Below, piece after piece: positions 20,577 through 31,499 of a DNA stretch of 64,000 nucleotides. The notes beneath the pieces are model-generated. The model ran no database searches. It was not told where the DNA came from and saw only the letters and a program-made list of their open reading frames with translations. Position 1 is the first letter of the stretch, and each line of letters begins with the position of its first letter. The position numbers and the translations under genes were made by a program. Where the stretch lies: NCBI GenBank assembly GCA_022592445.1, contig JABYQR010000046.1, positions 1-64,000 of the forward strand. Reading direction: 5' to 3'. This DNA is from Cytidiella melzeri (lineage: Eukaryota > Basidiomycota > Agaricomycetes > Polyporales > Irpicaceae).

Positions 20577-21902
20577 TTAGACCTTGAGTTCGTTGAGCTG
20601 GAGGCTGGCCGAGCTGTGGTCTATCTCGCTCCTCTTCATTTGGTCAGAAGCAGCAACGGTGGAGCTGTCAGTGCGGTCGGTTTCGACTATGGTCCCACGT
20701 CGGGCGGCAAAGGTGCTGAAGCCGGTACCGGTGTTCGTCCTCGCGACGGTCTCACGCGTTGATGCCTTCTCGCTGACGACGCGGTATATGATCAAATGAG
20801 GTGCGAGGCACTGGGAAATATGTTGTCAGTACGGGCTGACTGACTCAGGACCGCGCAGCAATACTTAGCCCAGAATTGCCTGAGGGCGACGGCTACCAAG
20901 TCGCCACGGGCATAAGGAACGAGGAAGACGATGCCGAACAGGGAGTAGGGCAGAGCGGACTCGATCATGATGGACGCGACACCTGTGTAAATCTTGGCGT
21001 TGTCGTTGCCCATAGTGTCGCGGATAAGGCGGGAGAGGGAAAGAAGGCGATAGCAAATGAGTGCGGTGACGAGGATGTTCAGACTAATTGTCAGAGCATA
21101 TTGCGGAGTCCCAGAGTTGACGGTTGCCGAAGAAGAATCCCCCAGGAGTAAAGGAAGTGATCAGCTCTAGGATGGCAGTGGTGAGTGGACGAATGCGGCA
21201 AACGTAAATTTGTAACACATACCCGTTGCTGAAGAAAAGACCAGAACAGGAATGACAATGACGAGCCAGTTGGAGTGATAAATGACAAATAGACGATAAA
21301 TAGAAATCGTGACTGGCATCGCAAGCTTCGTCGGTATGAGATACTCTCTTACAGCAAAGCGTCGAACATGAGCACGAGTCCCACTGCAGCACTTGAGCCC
21401 CAAGCTTGGTACCAGTCAGCAAGCTGAGTGGCGATGAAGACTGGCACTCCTCCCGGCTGATTACGAGCTGTGATCCACATAATCTCGCCCCACACGGCAT
21501 TGACGGAGATGTCGATGGTGAGCAGCAGCAAGAGAGCTGTACTGTAGAAAGCAAAAAAAGTGCCATGTCTTGTTTTGCCTCCTACGACGGGCCAGCTCTC
21601 GGAGAGTCATGCAGTACATGTCCATGTCCACGCCTACAATGAGTTGCCGCCACCATCAGCGAACGGAAGCTGGATGACGCACCGTAAAGGTTACCAGCCA
21701 TGTAGTTGCCGATAATAAGAATGCTCGAAGACAGCAGTAGACATGTATGGCTGAGGGGGACAAGGAAACAGGTATCGCGAATTGCAGCGAGGTGGCCGTG
21801 AGGAAGAGAGAGTAATGTGGAAGGAAGTGATTTCTTCCAGGCACGAACTCGATGTTGGAATGCTGACGATGCTGACCGTTGCGGCAGATGCAATAACCTC
21901 AT
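20577..21902 (-). pseudogene. Decayed seven-transmembrane protein gene
   Basis: Minus-strand exons encode recognisable pieces of an agaricomycete 7TM membrane protein. These include 'IIGNYMAGNLYG' then 'VDMDMYCMTLRELARRR', 'LLLLLTIDISVNAVWGEIMW', 'GVPVFIATQLADWYQAWGS', 'RLFVIYHSNWLVIVIPVLVF', 'PQYALTISLNILVTALICYR', 'NDNAKIYTGVASIMIESALP' and a Ser/Thr-rich cytoplasmic tail ending 'SLQLNELKV'. The frame is broken. A seven-T run on the coding strand (21553-21559) needs one base fewer to join two conserved segments, a second slip lies near 21110 (coding-strand 'ctctggga'), and two introns do not keep phase. A Copia element starts 31 bp beyond the presumed 5' end. Such proteins are integral plasma-membrane proteins of unknown ligand. 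Pseudogene is the simplest call; homopolymer errors are the alternative. Confidence 0.72.
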
Positions 21903-21933
21903 AGTTTGAGATATCAGCAGGTCGCGTGGTACT

Positions 21934-22372
21934 TAAAGCCGGTCGAATGTATTCAACACGTCTAGAGGCAGGGATGGATGCGCAGTCGTAATCCCACTTG
22001 CCGTCGTAAGGACCTAAGACACACGAGCGAAGCGAGTTAATCCAGGTGCGAAAGAGAAAGAGCACGATAGCATAATGACTGTACCTAAGACACACGAGCG
22101 AAGCGAGTTAACTACAGGTACAGGCTGTGAGCATATTGCATATGTGAGGGACAACGAAGAATACTCACTCCAGGTGCGAAAGAGAAAGAGCACGATGGAG
22201 TGTCAGGAGCGGGGGCGAAGGTATATAAGACAGAGCCCTCAGGCGACCCAAAAAGGAATATCTGTGATACAGATGTGTCCGCGTGATGAAAGAACAATAA
22301 GGCGACCATATACGGAAAACAAAAGACAGTCCGGTAACTACGAGTCCGTGAGCCGGAGCAGAAAAACCATTA
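21934..22372 (-). repeat. Copia 3' LTR
   Basis: On the coding strand this LTR starts 'taatggtttttctgc' and ends 'ccggcttta'. It contains an internal duplication: 'cctaagacacacgagcgaag' and the following 'ggtgcgaaagagaaagagca' each occur twice. A TATA-like 'tatataaga' (plus strand 22221, written in the reverse sense) is present. The stop codon of the pol frame overlaps its first bases. Confidence 0.92.
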
Positions 22373-24790
22373 CTCCCCCTCAGCGAGGTGAAACTGGACG
22401 AGCCCTAAGGACTCAGAGTGACGAACGTGAGCTTCAGCCGGTAAAGACTTGGTGAAGATGTCAGCGGGGTTGTCAACTCCAGGGATTCGAACCAATTCGA
22501 CGAGGCCTTCGGTGACGCATTCGTGAACAGCGTGCGCAGTGACGCGAGTATGTTTTGAGCGATGCTTCACGTGGGTGGACTTGGAAGCGTCTACAGCACT
22601 CTTGTTGTCGCAATGAAGGACGACAGGTAGGGGAAGAGGTTGCTCAATCTGATCAGTGAGAATCTTCAACCACTTGAGTTGCTCGCAAGCTTTGTGAGCC
22701 GCAAAGTATTCTGAGTCGAAGGTAGACTTCGCCACAGAACGTTGTTTGCGCGAGGACCAGCAGACAGCGCCATAGCCTAGGAAATAAACCCAGCCAGATG
22801 TGGAGAGCGAGTCGTCTAAGTCGCCGGCAAAGTCGGCGTCGGTGTAACCGACAAGATCGTCAACGCCTTCGTCATTATGGCCTAGACAAAGTCGGAGACT
22901 GGATGTACCGCGAAGGTAGCGAAGGACATGATATGCAGCGCGGAGATGCAGCTGCGAGGGGTTGGACTGGTATGGACAGAGCTTCGCAACGGCGTACGAG
23001 ATGTCAGGTCGAGTTCCAAGGGAGGCGTACATGAGTGAGCCAAGTACACTGCGGTATGTGTGGATAAGTGCTGGGTCGCACTGTTCCTTGGGATTTTCGT
23101 TGTGTACCAACTGGATACCGGTTGGAAGCGGTGTGGAAGCAGGATTGGAGTCCTCATGCTGGAAGCGTTTGAGAACGGAATTTATGTAGACCTCTTGATC
23201 GAGGTAAATGAGACGACTCCCCCTATCCCGAGTGATACGGATACCAAGATAGTGCTTGAGCTCGCCTAAGTCTTTGAGATCGAAATGGCGACGAAGAGCG
23301 TCCTTGGTCTCCTTGATGAGGGTGAGACTGTTTCCCATAATAGTGAGATCGTCGACGTAGCAAACAATAATTTGGAGGGCTCCCCCTCGTCGACGAGTGA
23401 AAATGGCGACATCACCTGTGTCGTAACAGACGAAGCCGAGTTCTTCGAGGCATGCCTTGAGCGTGAGGAACCATTGGCGTCCTGCTTGCTTTAGGCCATA
23501 GATTGCCTTATGAAGGCGGCATACTTTGCCTTCATCCAGTACAAACCCTTCAGGTTGCTCCATGTAAACCTCCTCGTCCAAAGATCCGTTCAGATAGGCT
23601 TGTTGGAAGTCTATCTGGTGAATTTCCCAGTCCAGAATAGCTGCCAAGGCGACGAGGTATCGCCAAGACTCCAGACGGGCGACGGGAGCGAAGGTGTCTG
23701 TGAAATCGATGCCTTGAACTTGCTCAAAACCCTTGGCTACCAGACGTGCCTTATAACGATCAACATTACCGTCCTTGTCGAGTTTGAGTTTGTAAACCCA
23801 TTTGCTCTTGATCGCCTTGCGACCAGGGGGCAAATCGACTAGTTTCCATGTTCCAGTGTCCTGGAGACCTTTGATTTCGGCCTCCATAGCTGCACGCCAG
23901 TCATCTCGATCCGGTGAACCCATAGCCTGTCGATAGGTACGAGGCTCCCCCTGAGGCGTAACTGCCGCTGCCAGCATGACGACCTGCTCGTCAGAGAGGA
24001 CAGCGCCGGCGTCAGCTTTCGCTTTGCCTTTGCCTTTGTAGGGGACCTTGTTACCGCGAGCCCGAGTCGTCTCTTCAATCTCTTGTTCAGTAGCAGCCCA
24101 CATAGACTGGAGACGCTTCGCATCACGAGGTACAACAGTGCGTTGTGAACGACGTGTAACACCAGCATGAGCCGGGTTAGAGAATGGAAGGTAGTCATGT
24201 GGAGAAGCGGCTGGAAGACGATTGGGATTTGGCTCGAGTTTGGGAGAAGGTACGACAGGAGGGCCTTTCCGTCTGGAAGGCGAGAGTGGCGTGGATGAAG
24301 AGCTAGGCTCTGGTTCAGCAGATGTGGACGAACTAGGAATAGGAGTAGAGGGACGCGGTATCCGTGAAGGCGTAGGAGCTGACGTGGATGTTGCGTCAAG
24401 AGGAGGTGGTTGTTGAGTTGAGGGCACTTGTGACGTGGTAGTAGCCGGCTGCGAAGAGGGCGTTAAAGGGAGTGAGAGTTCAAGATCGTACGTGGTCGGC
24501 GGAGAGGTTGGATTGCTCGAAGATGGTTGAGTAGGAGGTGAAGGACGGTTAGGAAAGATCAGTTCGTCGAATACAACGTCAGTACTCGAGACGATCCTAT
24601 GAGTATGTTTGTCCCATAAGCGGTAACCTTTAGAACCCGCTTCATACCCAACATGCACAAGAGGCTGAGCGTGAGCATCGAGCTTCCTGCGATGATCCTT
24701 GTGAATGTGGCGATAGGCAAGGCAACCAAAAACGCGGAAGTATGAAACATCCGGTTGGAGCCAGTTATAATCTCGAATGGTGTCCTCCAA
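22370..24790 (-). CDS. Copia Pol C-terminal part: integrase C-term, reverse transcriptase, RNase H
   Basis: An uninterrupted 806-codon frame. It opens with the integrase C-terminal piece 'PDVSYFRVFGCLAYRH', then a Ser/Pro/Thr-rich linker of about 150 residues. The Copia reverse transcriptase follows: 'KSKWVYKLKLDKDGNVDRYK', 'QIDFQQAYLNGSL', 'AIYGLKQAGRQW' and the catalytic 'CYVDDLTIMGN'. RNase H comes after: 'VGYTDADFAGDLDDS', 'KSTFDSEYFA', 'HCDNKSAVDAS' and 'RIPGVDNPADIFTKSLP'. All catalytic acidic residues that I can check are present. The reading frame upstream (protease, integrase core) is shifted relative to this one, so the polyprotein is not continuous as read. Confidence 0.95.
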   Translation of the reverse strand: MEDTIRDYNWLQPDVSYFRVFGCLAYRHIHKDHRRKLDAHAQPLVHVGYEAGSKGYRLWDKHTHRIVSSTDVVFDELIFPNRPSPPTQPSSSNPTSPPTTYDLELSLPLTPSSQPATTTSQVPSTQQPPPLDATSTSAPTPSRIPRPSTPIPSSSTSAEPEPSSSSTPLSPSRRKGPPVVPSPKLEPNPNRLPAASPHDYLPFSNPAHAGVTRRSQRTVVPRDAKRLQSMWAATEQEIEETTRARGNKVPYKGKGKAKADAGAVLSDEQVVMLAAAVTPQGEPRTYRQAMGSPDRDDWRAAMEAEIKGLQDTGTWKLVDLPPGRKAIKSKWVYKLKLDKDGNVDRYKARLVAKGFEQVQGIDFTDTFAPVARLESWRYLVALAAILDWEIHQIDFQQAYLNGSLDEEVYMEQPEGFVLDEGKVCRLHKAIYGLKQAGRQWFLTLKACLEELGFVCYDTGDVAIFTRRRGGALQIIVCYVDDLTIMGNSLTLIKETKDALRRHFDLKDLGELKHYLGIRITRDRGSRLIYLDQEVYINSVLKRFQHEDSNPASTPLPTGIQLVHNENPKEQCDPALIHTYRSVLGSLMYASLGTRPDISYAVAKLCPYQSNPSQLHLRAAYHVLRYLRGTSSLRLCLGHNDEGVDDLVGYTDADFAGDLDDSLSTSGWVYFLGYGAVCWSSRKQRSVAKSTFDSEYFAAHKACEQLKWLKILTDQIEQPLPLPVVLHCDNKSAVDASKSTHVKHRSKHTRVTAHAVHECVTEGLVELVRIPGVDNPADIFTKSLPAEAHVRHSESLGLVQFHLAEGE

Positions 24791-26854
24791 TCCAGAGACC
24801 GTTTGGGTGCTCGGTTGCGCACATGCACGCGGTTTTCACGGCTTCTTCCCAGAATCCTTTGGACATCCCGGCGGCGTAAAGCATAGAGAGCGCAGCCTCC
24901 ATGATGGTGCGGTTGAAACGCTCAGCCTTGCCGTTTTGTTGTGGTGTATCCGGGGTGGTGCGCTGATGACAATGCCAAGATCCTTTAGTCGTTGCACGAA
25001 GCGCTTCGACTGGTATTCACCGCCCCTGTCAGAGCGAAGAATCTTGATATCCCTCTCGAACTGAGTTTTGACCAGCTGACGGAACTCCTCGAACTTCTGC
25101 TCCTGTTCGTCTTTGTGTTTCAGGAAATAAATCCAGACGTTGTCAGAGCAGTCGTCGATGTACGTGAGCATGTAGAGGTGTCCGCCGTTTACAGAAGAGT
25201 TCTGCATAGGTCCAGCCAAGTCAGTGTGGATGAGATCGAAAGGTTTGTCCGCGCGAGGTGTCGAGGATGAATGGAATGTGCGTCGTGTGGCCTTGCCGAG
25301 TTGACAACCTTCGCATGCGTGTTCAGAGCGAGGAGTCTTCTCGTCGATAGTCAGACCTGTCACTGGGGAGTCGTCAGAGCGTAGCTTCTGTAGGCTTCCC
25401 AGTTCAGGTGACCATAGCGTTGGTGTACAAGGTCGATGGGTGACGAGTGCGTGTGGTGGAGGAGGCGACCGACGAAGAAGAGACGCGAAGTCCCAACCAG
25501 TATTGGCCGCCCTTGAGAGTACCTATGCCGTAGGTGGTATCATTCTTGTGTATCCGTGCTTTACCGCCAGTGAAAACGGTAGAGAATCCTTTGGAGTCAA
25601 GACAGGAAATCGAAATGAGTCGGTAGGCGATGCCCGGGCAGTATAAGACGTTGTCGAACTGCGCTGTGAGCTGCTTTCCATCAACGTGTACGGTTCCACG
25701 TACGCTCCCAGACCCAAGCGTAGACATTGAAGTCTTGAAGCATCAGCTAATGTCGCAAACGACGGCGTAGCGAATGGCTTGTAGTCGTGGAAGTCGTTGA
25801 GGTTGTTGGTGATGTGTCTCGTACAGCCTGAGTCGAGCATCCAGGGTGTTTCACCCGAAGCATAAAACAAACATCTATATTTGCGACGTTGGCGGCTTCG
25901 GACGTGGAGTCCTCAGCAGAGACTACATGTACAGCAGCAGAACCGTTAGACGATGATGGTGACCCAGAAGATTCCTTCTTCCCCTTGTCCTTTCCTCCTT
26001 TTCCCCCTTTCCTTGCCTCCTCAATGGCAGCCTTCTTCTTACGACACTCGTCCTCTGTATGACCCTTGTATTTGCAGAACCCGCACTGCTTCTTTGACTT
26101 GCCCGACAGGACGAAGCCAAAGACTTGTTGAACTTGACCGCAGAGACTGAAGGCGATTCCTTTCGCTTAGCCTCGTCGATGAGGCGCGATCGGATGTCGT
26201 CGTATTTCAAGTCCTTTGGCGCGGTGACAGCGAGGATGGGCTCGACGATGTTGGCGAAGGAGTCAGGAGTACCGAGAGAAGACCGAAAATCTTGAGCAGT
26301 TCCTTGTCGTCAAGGATGCCGGAGGCGTCAACTTCTTGCCAGAGACGACCACGTTCTTCAAGCTGTTCAACGAGAGGGCGTGAGCCGTCATCGTGTGAAG
26401 GAAGTATTGCTTGAACTTGAGGAACGCAGATAGAGTGGTCGAGGCGAGTAGTTGGCCTTAGCTTAGCGTAGATCTCGGCGGCAGAGTTGGTCTCGAGGTC
26501 GAAGAGATGGTGGAGAGAGCTGTCGACGGTCGCGAGGAGAACCAGAGTGACGTTGGCGTCGGCCTTGCACCAGTCGTTGTAGTCCGTGTCGGTGGACGCG
26601 GGCTTGACCAGAGAAGGATCGACCATGCCAGACGCGGCTTGCGTCTTGAGAAACTGAATGAACAGCATGTTCCATTCCTTCCAGTTGTTGGCACCAGTCA
26701 GCTTAGGCAGCGAGTCGAGTTTGATGAACGAGGAGTTGCTGGAAGTGTTCTTGATGAATGACGAACCAGCAGCAGAGGGACCTGCAGAGGCAGGAGTGGA
26801 CCCAGCAGGGCCAGACGATGCCGAACCACCTGTGGGAGGTGTGGTGCTCGACAT
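24791..26854 (-). pseudogene. Copia Gag, protease and integrase core, frameshifted
   Basis: Gag begins at 26854 with a Ser/Pro/Thr-rich N-terminus, then 'LTGANNWKEWNMLFIQFLK'. The zinc knuckle 'CGFCKYKGHTEDEC' follows near 26050-26090, then the protease motif 'WMLDSGCTRHI' (25800-25840). Next is the Copia pre-integrase 'HACEGCQLGKATRRTFH' and the integrase core with 'DLIHTDLAGPM', 'YIDDCSDNVWIYFLK' and 'RSDRGGEYQSK'. These blocks lie in different frames, with at least five frame changes between 26285 and 24770. Each block is individually well conserved, so the breaks are recent decay or base-calling errors rather than ancient damage. Confidence 0.9.
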
Positions 26855-26984
26855 GTTGGTAGGACATTAAGGATGTGGATATAGAAACCTGGAGTCGTGT
26901 GTCGACGTTGATCGGAGCGAAGCGCAGATGGGCGCGATAAGGTGAACGACGAGTGTTGATTAGAGTCAGGCGGGGCTCATAACC

Positions 26985-27423
26985 TAAAGCCGGTCGAATG
27001 TATTCAACACGTCTAGAGGCAGGGATGGATGCGCAGTCGTAATCCCACTTGCCGTCGTAAGGACCTAAGACACACGAGCGAAGCGAGTTAATCCAGGTGC
27101 GAAAGAGAAAGAGCACGATAGCATAATGACTGTACCTAAGACACACGAGCGAAGCGAGTTAACTACAGGTACAGGCTGTGAGCATATTGCATATGTGAGG
27201 GACAACGAAGAATACTCACTCCAGGTGCGAAAGAGAAAGAGCACGATGGAGTGTCAGGAGCGGGGGCGAAGGTATATAAGACAGAGCCCTCAGGCGACCC
27301 AAAAAGGAATATCTGTGATACAGATGTGTCCGCGTGATGAAAGAACAATAAGGCGACCATATACGGAAAACAAAAGACAGTCCGGTAACTACGAGTCCGT
27401 GAGCCAGAGCAGAAAAACCATTA
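26985..27423 (-). repeat. Copia 5' LTR
   Basis: Same length and sequence as the 21934 LTR apart from an A/G difference near its end ('gagccagagc' against 'gagccggagc'). It is followed on the plus strand by the target duplication 'gtact'. Confidence 0.92.
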
Positions 27424-27743
27424 GTACTATGTGAATGTTTTTACAAGGAGGCTGTCGCAGAGCCACAACTGAACAAACAGGAACGATGAACGTAATCAGC
27501 ACGAGGAGAGACCCGAAACTCTGCTTCTCTCACACATATTACCGTAGTCAATGCTGTCTTGGTATGGGTGAATACGCACCTAGGTTGTCTGAAACGAGAT
27601 CGAGATGGGGGATATTGCAACTCGTTGAGTGCGACCAGATGAAGACGCTCATACTAGATACCGCTGCCATTTTTGTGGCTTTTGTGGCCACGATCCAGGG
27701 TCCTCCACAGATGCCGTGTCCTAAATACAGTCAAACCCCTCGT

Positions 27744-28438
27744 ACTATGCTTTAGGTACTGTTCGTAAAACTTCGGCGCTCAGCCCATTGCGCTGAAAAT
27801 CCTCGGCTGAAAAAAGGAAAAAGTACGTGGACGTATACCTGTGCATCTGTCTAACACACTGTAATTTTTTCAGCCAGTTTAGAGAGGAAGAGAGGGCTAC
27901 GGCAGGATGCCGGCGAAGGGCATAAAAGACATGGGGTGTTCGTAAAAATGTCACGGTTAGTCACACCGGCTCGAGGCGGCAGATTATCAAGACTTACTAT
28001 ATGTAGTGCTGCCATCAACACTTTTACGACGAGGCTGCAATATGCGTCTCAGCGGAGTTTGAACCGCGCTCTGTGCGAAGTCACGCATCGTTCTACATTG
28101 CTCGTAAAAGCCACTATGCACATGTACTTTGAGTAATCGGGCTGCTGGAGCAGATTCTTATGTGAATTCGGTCACTTCGCTTCACCAAGTATTTTGAAAA
28201 ATATCCAGTGCATCAGCCAGAATCTCTTCCCATCAGTCCAAGGAGAGCCCAGAAACTCACTGCATCGTCTTCAGCAACTCCACGTCTGACAAATAAAATA
28301 CTTCTTTCACGTCAAAAGCCCTATTTAGAAGTCCTTAATTACATGCAGTATACTCAGAATTTTTGGAGGTGCACAAGAGTTGAAAGAAGCAGTGTTCGTA
28401 AAATCAGGCGTTTACAAACAGTACCTAAAGCATAGTAC
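27744..28438. mobile_element. Short non-autonomous DNA transposon with TIRs
   Basis: The left end 'gtactatgctttaggtactg' (27744) is the reverse complement of the right end near 28417-28437 ('cagtacctaaagcatagtac'). The next bases ('ttcgtaaaa' inside the left end, 'tttacaaa' inside the right) are also inverted. No coding content is recognised. Because the outermost bases are themselves palindromic, I cannot separate TIR from target duplication. Confidence 0.65.
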
Positions 28439-28885
28439 AGCTAAATCCATGTCTTTACAGCCACTTCTGTAATGATGGGCGGGCGTGTGTAAATCTCACG
28501 GTACGAGCTGGGAGGCAATTTGAAGTCGCTGACTGCGATCGCCCTGCCAAATGCAGCGCGTCACTGCGATGCCGGGTAACTCCGATCAATGTTTGATGTA
28601 CTCCGTCACGGTCCGACTACGTGTAACTTTCTACAACCCGCCCGTACTTATGGAAGTGGCTGTACTATGCTTTAGGTACTGTTTGTAAACACCTGATTTT
28701 ACAAACACTGCTCCTTTCGACTCTTGTGCACCTCTAAAAATTCTAGTTATATTTCATGTAATTGAGGACTCATAAAGTGTTTCTTTGGTGTGAAAGAAGT
28801 ATTTTATTTGTGAGATGCGGAGTTGCTGAAGACAATGCAGTGAATTTCTGGGCTCTCCTCGGACTGATGGGAAGAGATCCTTGTG
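28208..28885. repeat. Large imperfect palindrome (two element ends head to head)
   Basis: About 230 bp at 28208-28438 are inverted at 28662-28885 with only scattered mismatches, including 'ctcttcccatcagtcc', 'aaataaaatacttctttcac' and 'gaggtgcacaagag'. The 220-bp centre also has inverted edges ('agccacttc' and 'gaagtggct', 'gggcgggc' and 'gcccgccc'). The outer arm on the left is the right end of the 27744 element, so this is probably two related elements meeting end to end, or a foldback element. Confidence 0.75.
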
Positions 28886-30408
28886 CACCTGGGGTAGGGC
28901 CAGAAAAAAAAAACCTCATCTCCATTATTTATGCAATTAACAGTAAAAGCTTATGTTACTAATGTGTTGAATCACAGGTAAATCTGTTACTGGTCACAAC
29001 TCTCATCAGACAAAAAAACTTACCTTGTTGATGTGTTTACCTTATGTGATGATATCAAAACCAGCACCCTTAACTTTGAAGAGCCTAGAATGTGTTGGAA
29101 GGCCCAAGGAGGTTTGTATAAATCAAGTTGTTGTATTTGTACATCCATTTATAGCAATGTACTGTATTTTACTACTCACCAAATCAATCTCAAAGCTGAT
29201 AGACCATTCAAACTCTATCAATCACTGTAGGGTTTGTCTGCAACTGCATGTTGTTTTCATTGTGTTGCACATCTGGATGAACAGTACCAGCATGCCATGT
29301 GTAATCACAGCTCATATTTACCATGTGCTGCAGCGCTCAATTTTTGCAATTTTTCTTGTAATTGTTTTCCTTAATGTAAAGAGCTCATGAGGGCAACTCA
29401 TGTTCTCCAAACTAGCCTCAAATACCTCCTTGACTGTGCAGATGGAAGCATGGAAAGTGAACAGGTGATAGGCAAGAAGTTCAACACTTTTACAGCTGTT
29501 GGACTTGTGTACCAATGTAACACAGCATGCAGAATATGTTTTAATGTATTCTCAGAACAGCAATGTAGCAATTTGTATCTTCCTACGTAAGCATTGCTAG
29601 TTTTGGTGCATCTGAGTTACATGACCCATGACTGAGCTTGTTTCAAGTACAGCATGTCAGTAATTTGTGGTTGTAGAGGCACTTGGACAGACATCAGGGT
29701 CTAAGTAAATGCATACTTTGCAGTACTTATATCTAAGTATTACTATTGATGTTTCAAACTTGTGTGCACCAGGGCCGCATATAGCCACTATGGAAGTGTC
29801 TGGGCATGTGGTGAGAGAGCAACATGCTTGTATGCCATAGTGGCCACAGACAGGCATGAAAGCAGGATGGCTGCAGATTGCAGATATCCTGACTCTGGCC
29901 AGGCTCAGGCACTCACAGGGTGCAATGTGCAGTACATATATACCATGGCAGCATGATGGTTTCTATCTGCGGCCAACCTGTCACTGACTCCTGCCAGCCA
30001 CCTGTAAACTGTGCTGCCAGGTGCATGTGGTGGTGAGCAGGCCAAGGCACCCAGGGCCAGGCTTTGGCATCCAGAGGCTGGCTTGGGTGTGTAAGGCTAG
30101 GGTTAAGCACTCAATATGAAGCCTGGTAGAGCCAAGAATTATCTATGATTCAAGATAAATAGATCATGTTTAGTGCTTGATCTCTCTGCTAAGCTTTGTT
30201 GAAGTGGTAGATACAGGTTAAACAGTTTAGGGAATTGTATCTGCCGCATGTCAGCCCTGCTATCACTAATGCTGTATTGTCTCAGTACATCTGCCATGTG
30301 CAAGTGCAAAGTACAAGAGGGTTGTTGAATAGAGGGTAGAGATATATACCTAATTTTATGTCTTTTCTACAACAGCATTGAACAGTGTTACATAATTTGT
30401 ATCTGAAC
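28886..30408. other. AT-rich, CpG-poor DNA without recognised genes
   Basis: No ORF in this 1.5 kb shows a family resemblance. Composition is visibly AT-rich, with few CG dinucleotides and many TG/CA, consistent with deamination-driven decay of repeats. The stretch 29880-30120 is more GC-rich, with a repeated 'ccag(g)gc' flavour. Nothing else is supported. Confidence 0.45.
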
Positions 30409-30885
30409 TCATTCAAAATCCAGCAATCCATCAACATGGTATGTAGCTGATGAACCAAATTTTGCTATGTAGCATCCTGTACATTGTTCTAGGAGTGAAA
30501 CCCCCTCTCCAAGCAGAACGTTCTTTTGCATCTCTTCTGGCGCTCCAATGACTTCAGACACCATAATAGCATAGGCTGCTCTATCAGATGTCTGTGCCTT
30601 TATTAGGTACTCCTTGATTGGGTCAAATTTGGCCTCAGGAATCTTAAGAAACTCCCCTCCACATTGCTTGAGATCTCTAATGAGAGAGTTGACTGCATCT
30701 AACCTGTCTGGTACTATGTCTGTTATGGACTTCTGCACCTTTGTCTCCAAGTTGTAAGAACTACCAGCAAAGGCAGCTGGAAAGTGGGGGTCTTTGCTGC
30801 CATACGGGGTGGCAGACACGGTCATTGCATGCAATATGCCAGTACCAGCCATGAAAAACAGAATGAGAGAGGTAGAGAGCTGCAT
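30409..30885 (-). CDS. Small secreted protein S1 (158 aa) with shared leader
   Basis: An intact ORF starts 'MQLSTSLILFFMAGTGILH', a typical signal peptide, followed by 'VSATPYGSKDP' and a mature domain of about 130 residues with three cysteines ('LKQCGGEF', 'EQCTGCYIAK'). The mature part is mostly predicted-helix-like ('AVNSLIRDLKQ', 'RAAYAIMVSEVI'); no family is recognised. Upstream, a 5'-leader intron is visible on the minus strand (donor 'gtaagtac' at 30991, acceptor 'ctgatag' ending at 30936). The signal peptide, leader and this intron position match the gene at 57983-58411, while the mature proteins do not match. It lies in AT-rich repeat DNA yet keeps an open frame. It could be an effector-like protein; that is inference. 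Confidence 0.65.
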   Translation of the reverse strand: MQLSTSLILFFMAGTGILHAMTVSATPYGSKDPHFPAAFAGSSYNLETKVQKSITDIVPDRLDAVNSLIRDLKQCGGEFLKIPEAKFDPIKEYLIKAQTSDRAAYAIMVSEVIGAPEEMQKNVLLGEGVSLLEQCTGCYIAKFGSSATYHVDGLLDFE

Positions 30886-31499
30886 GACAGTGTAGGGAAG
30901 GCCTGACAGGGGTTAAAATATGGGAGGTTGGCCAGCTATCAGAAATACTTCAGTGTGGTGATTCAAGGTGGGAGCAACACAATGTACTTACCTGCTTGCA
31001 CTAAGCAATGAGAAGGCCTTGAGCAACAGAGTAGCTGTAGAAATCACTTCAGTACAGTGTTTAAGGCAATTGCAATGCAGACAACCACAGACTTACTATC
31101 AAGTACTGCTGCAATGTGAAGAAGGAGGTGTGCTGAGATATAACAATGGTAGCAATGGGCTATGTAAATCTTGCAGTTCATGTGGGCAGTGCTGATTCAA
31201 AACACTGTGTACAAACAGTGCAGCAACATCACGTTTCAACTTGAGTCCATAGGGGTTGCAAATGTCTTAGTATGACTCCTGTAACTTCTAATTTGATGGT
31301 CAATGATCATCATGAAACATGTTGGGGAGCAGTCTCCAACTCCCAGAACATATTTTTCAAGAGTCTAGTCTTTCACTGGAGTTGGTAACCCTGGATATGG
31401 TACTGCATGGTATTGCAGCCTTTGCAACCATCAAATCCAGGGCATACATCTTCAATGGTTAGTGCTACTTTATCAGATGGTAGTTATGTTTCAGGCAAT

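Larger units (their letters stand above)
21934..27423 (-). mobile_element. Young full-length Ty1/Copia LTR retrotransposon
   Basis: Two 439-bp LTRs (21934-22372 and 26985-27423) in the same orientation differ at one position that I noticed. The 5-bp duplication 'gtact' flanks the element (21929-21933 and 27424-27428). On the coding (minus) strand, the upstream LTR is followed by 'ggttatgagcc', a likely initiator-Met primer site, and the downstream LTR is preceded by the polypurine tract 'gaggggga'. Gag, protease, integrase, RT and RNase H follow in Copia order. Near-identical LTRs imply a recent insertion. Confidence 0.95.

Noticed and set aside
22075..22455. ORF duplicated at 27126-27434
   Set aside because: It lies in the Copia LTRs, so the duplication is the LTR pair and not a gene.
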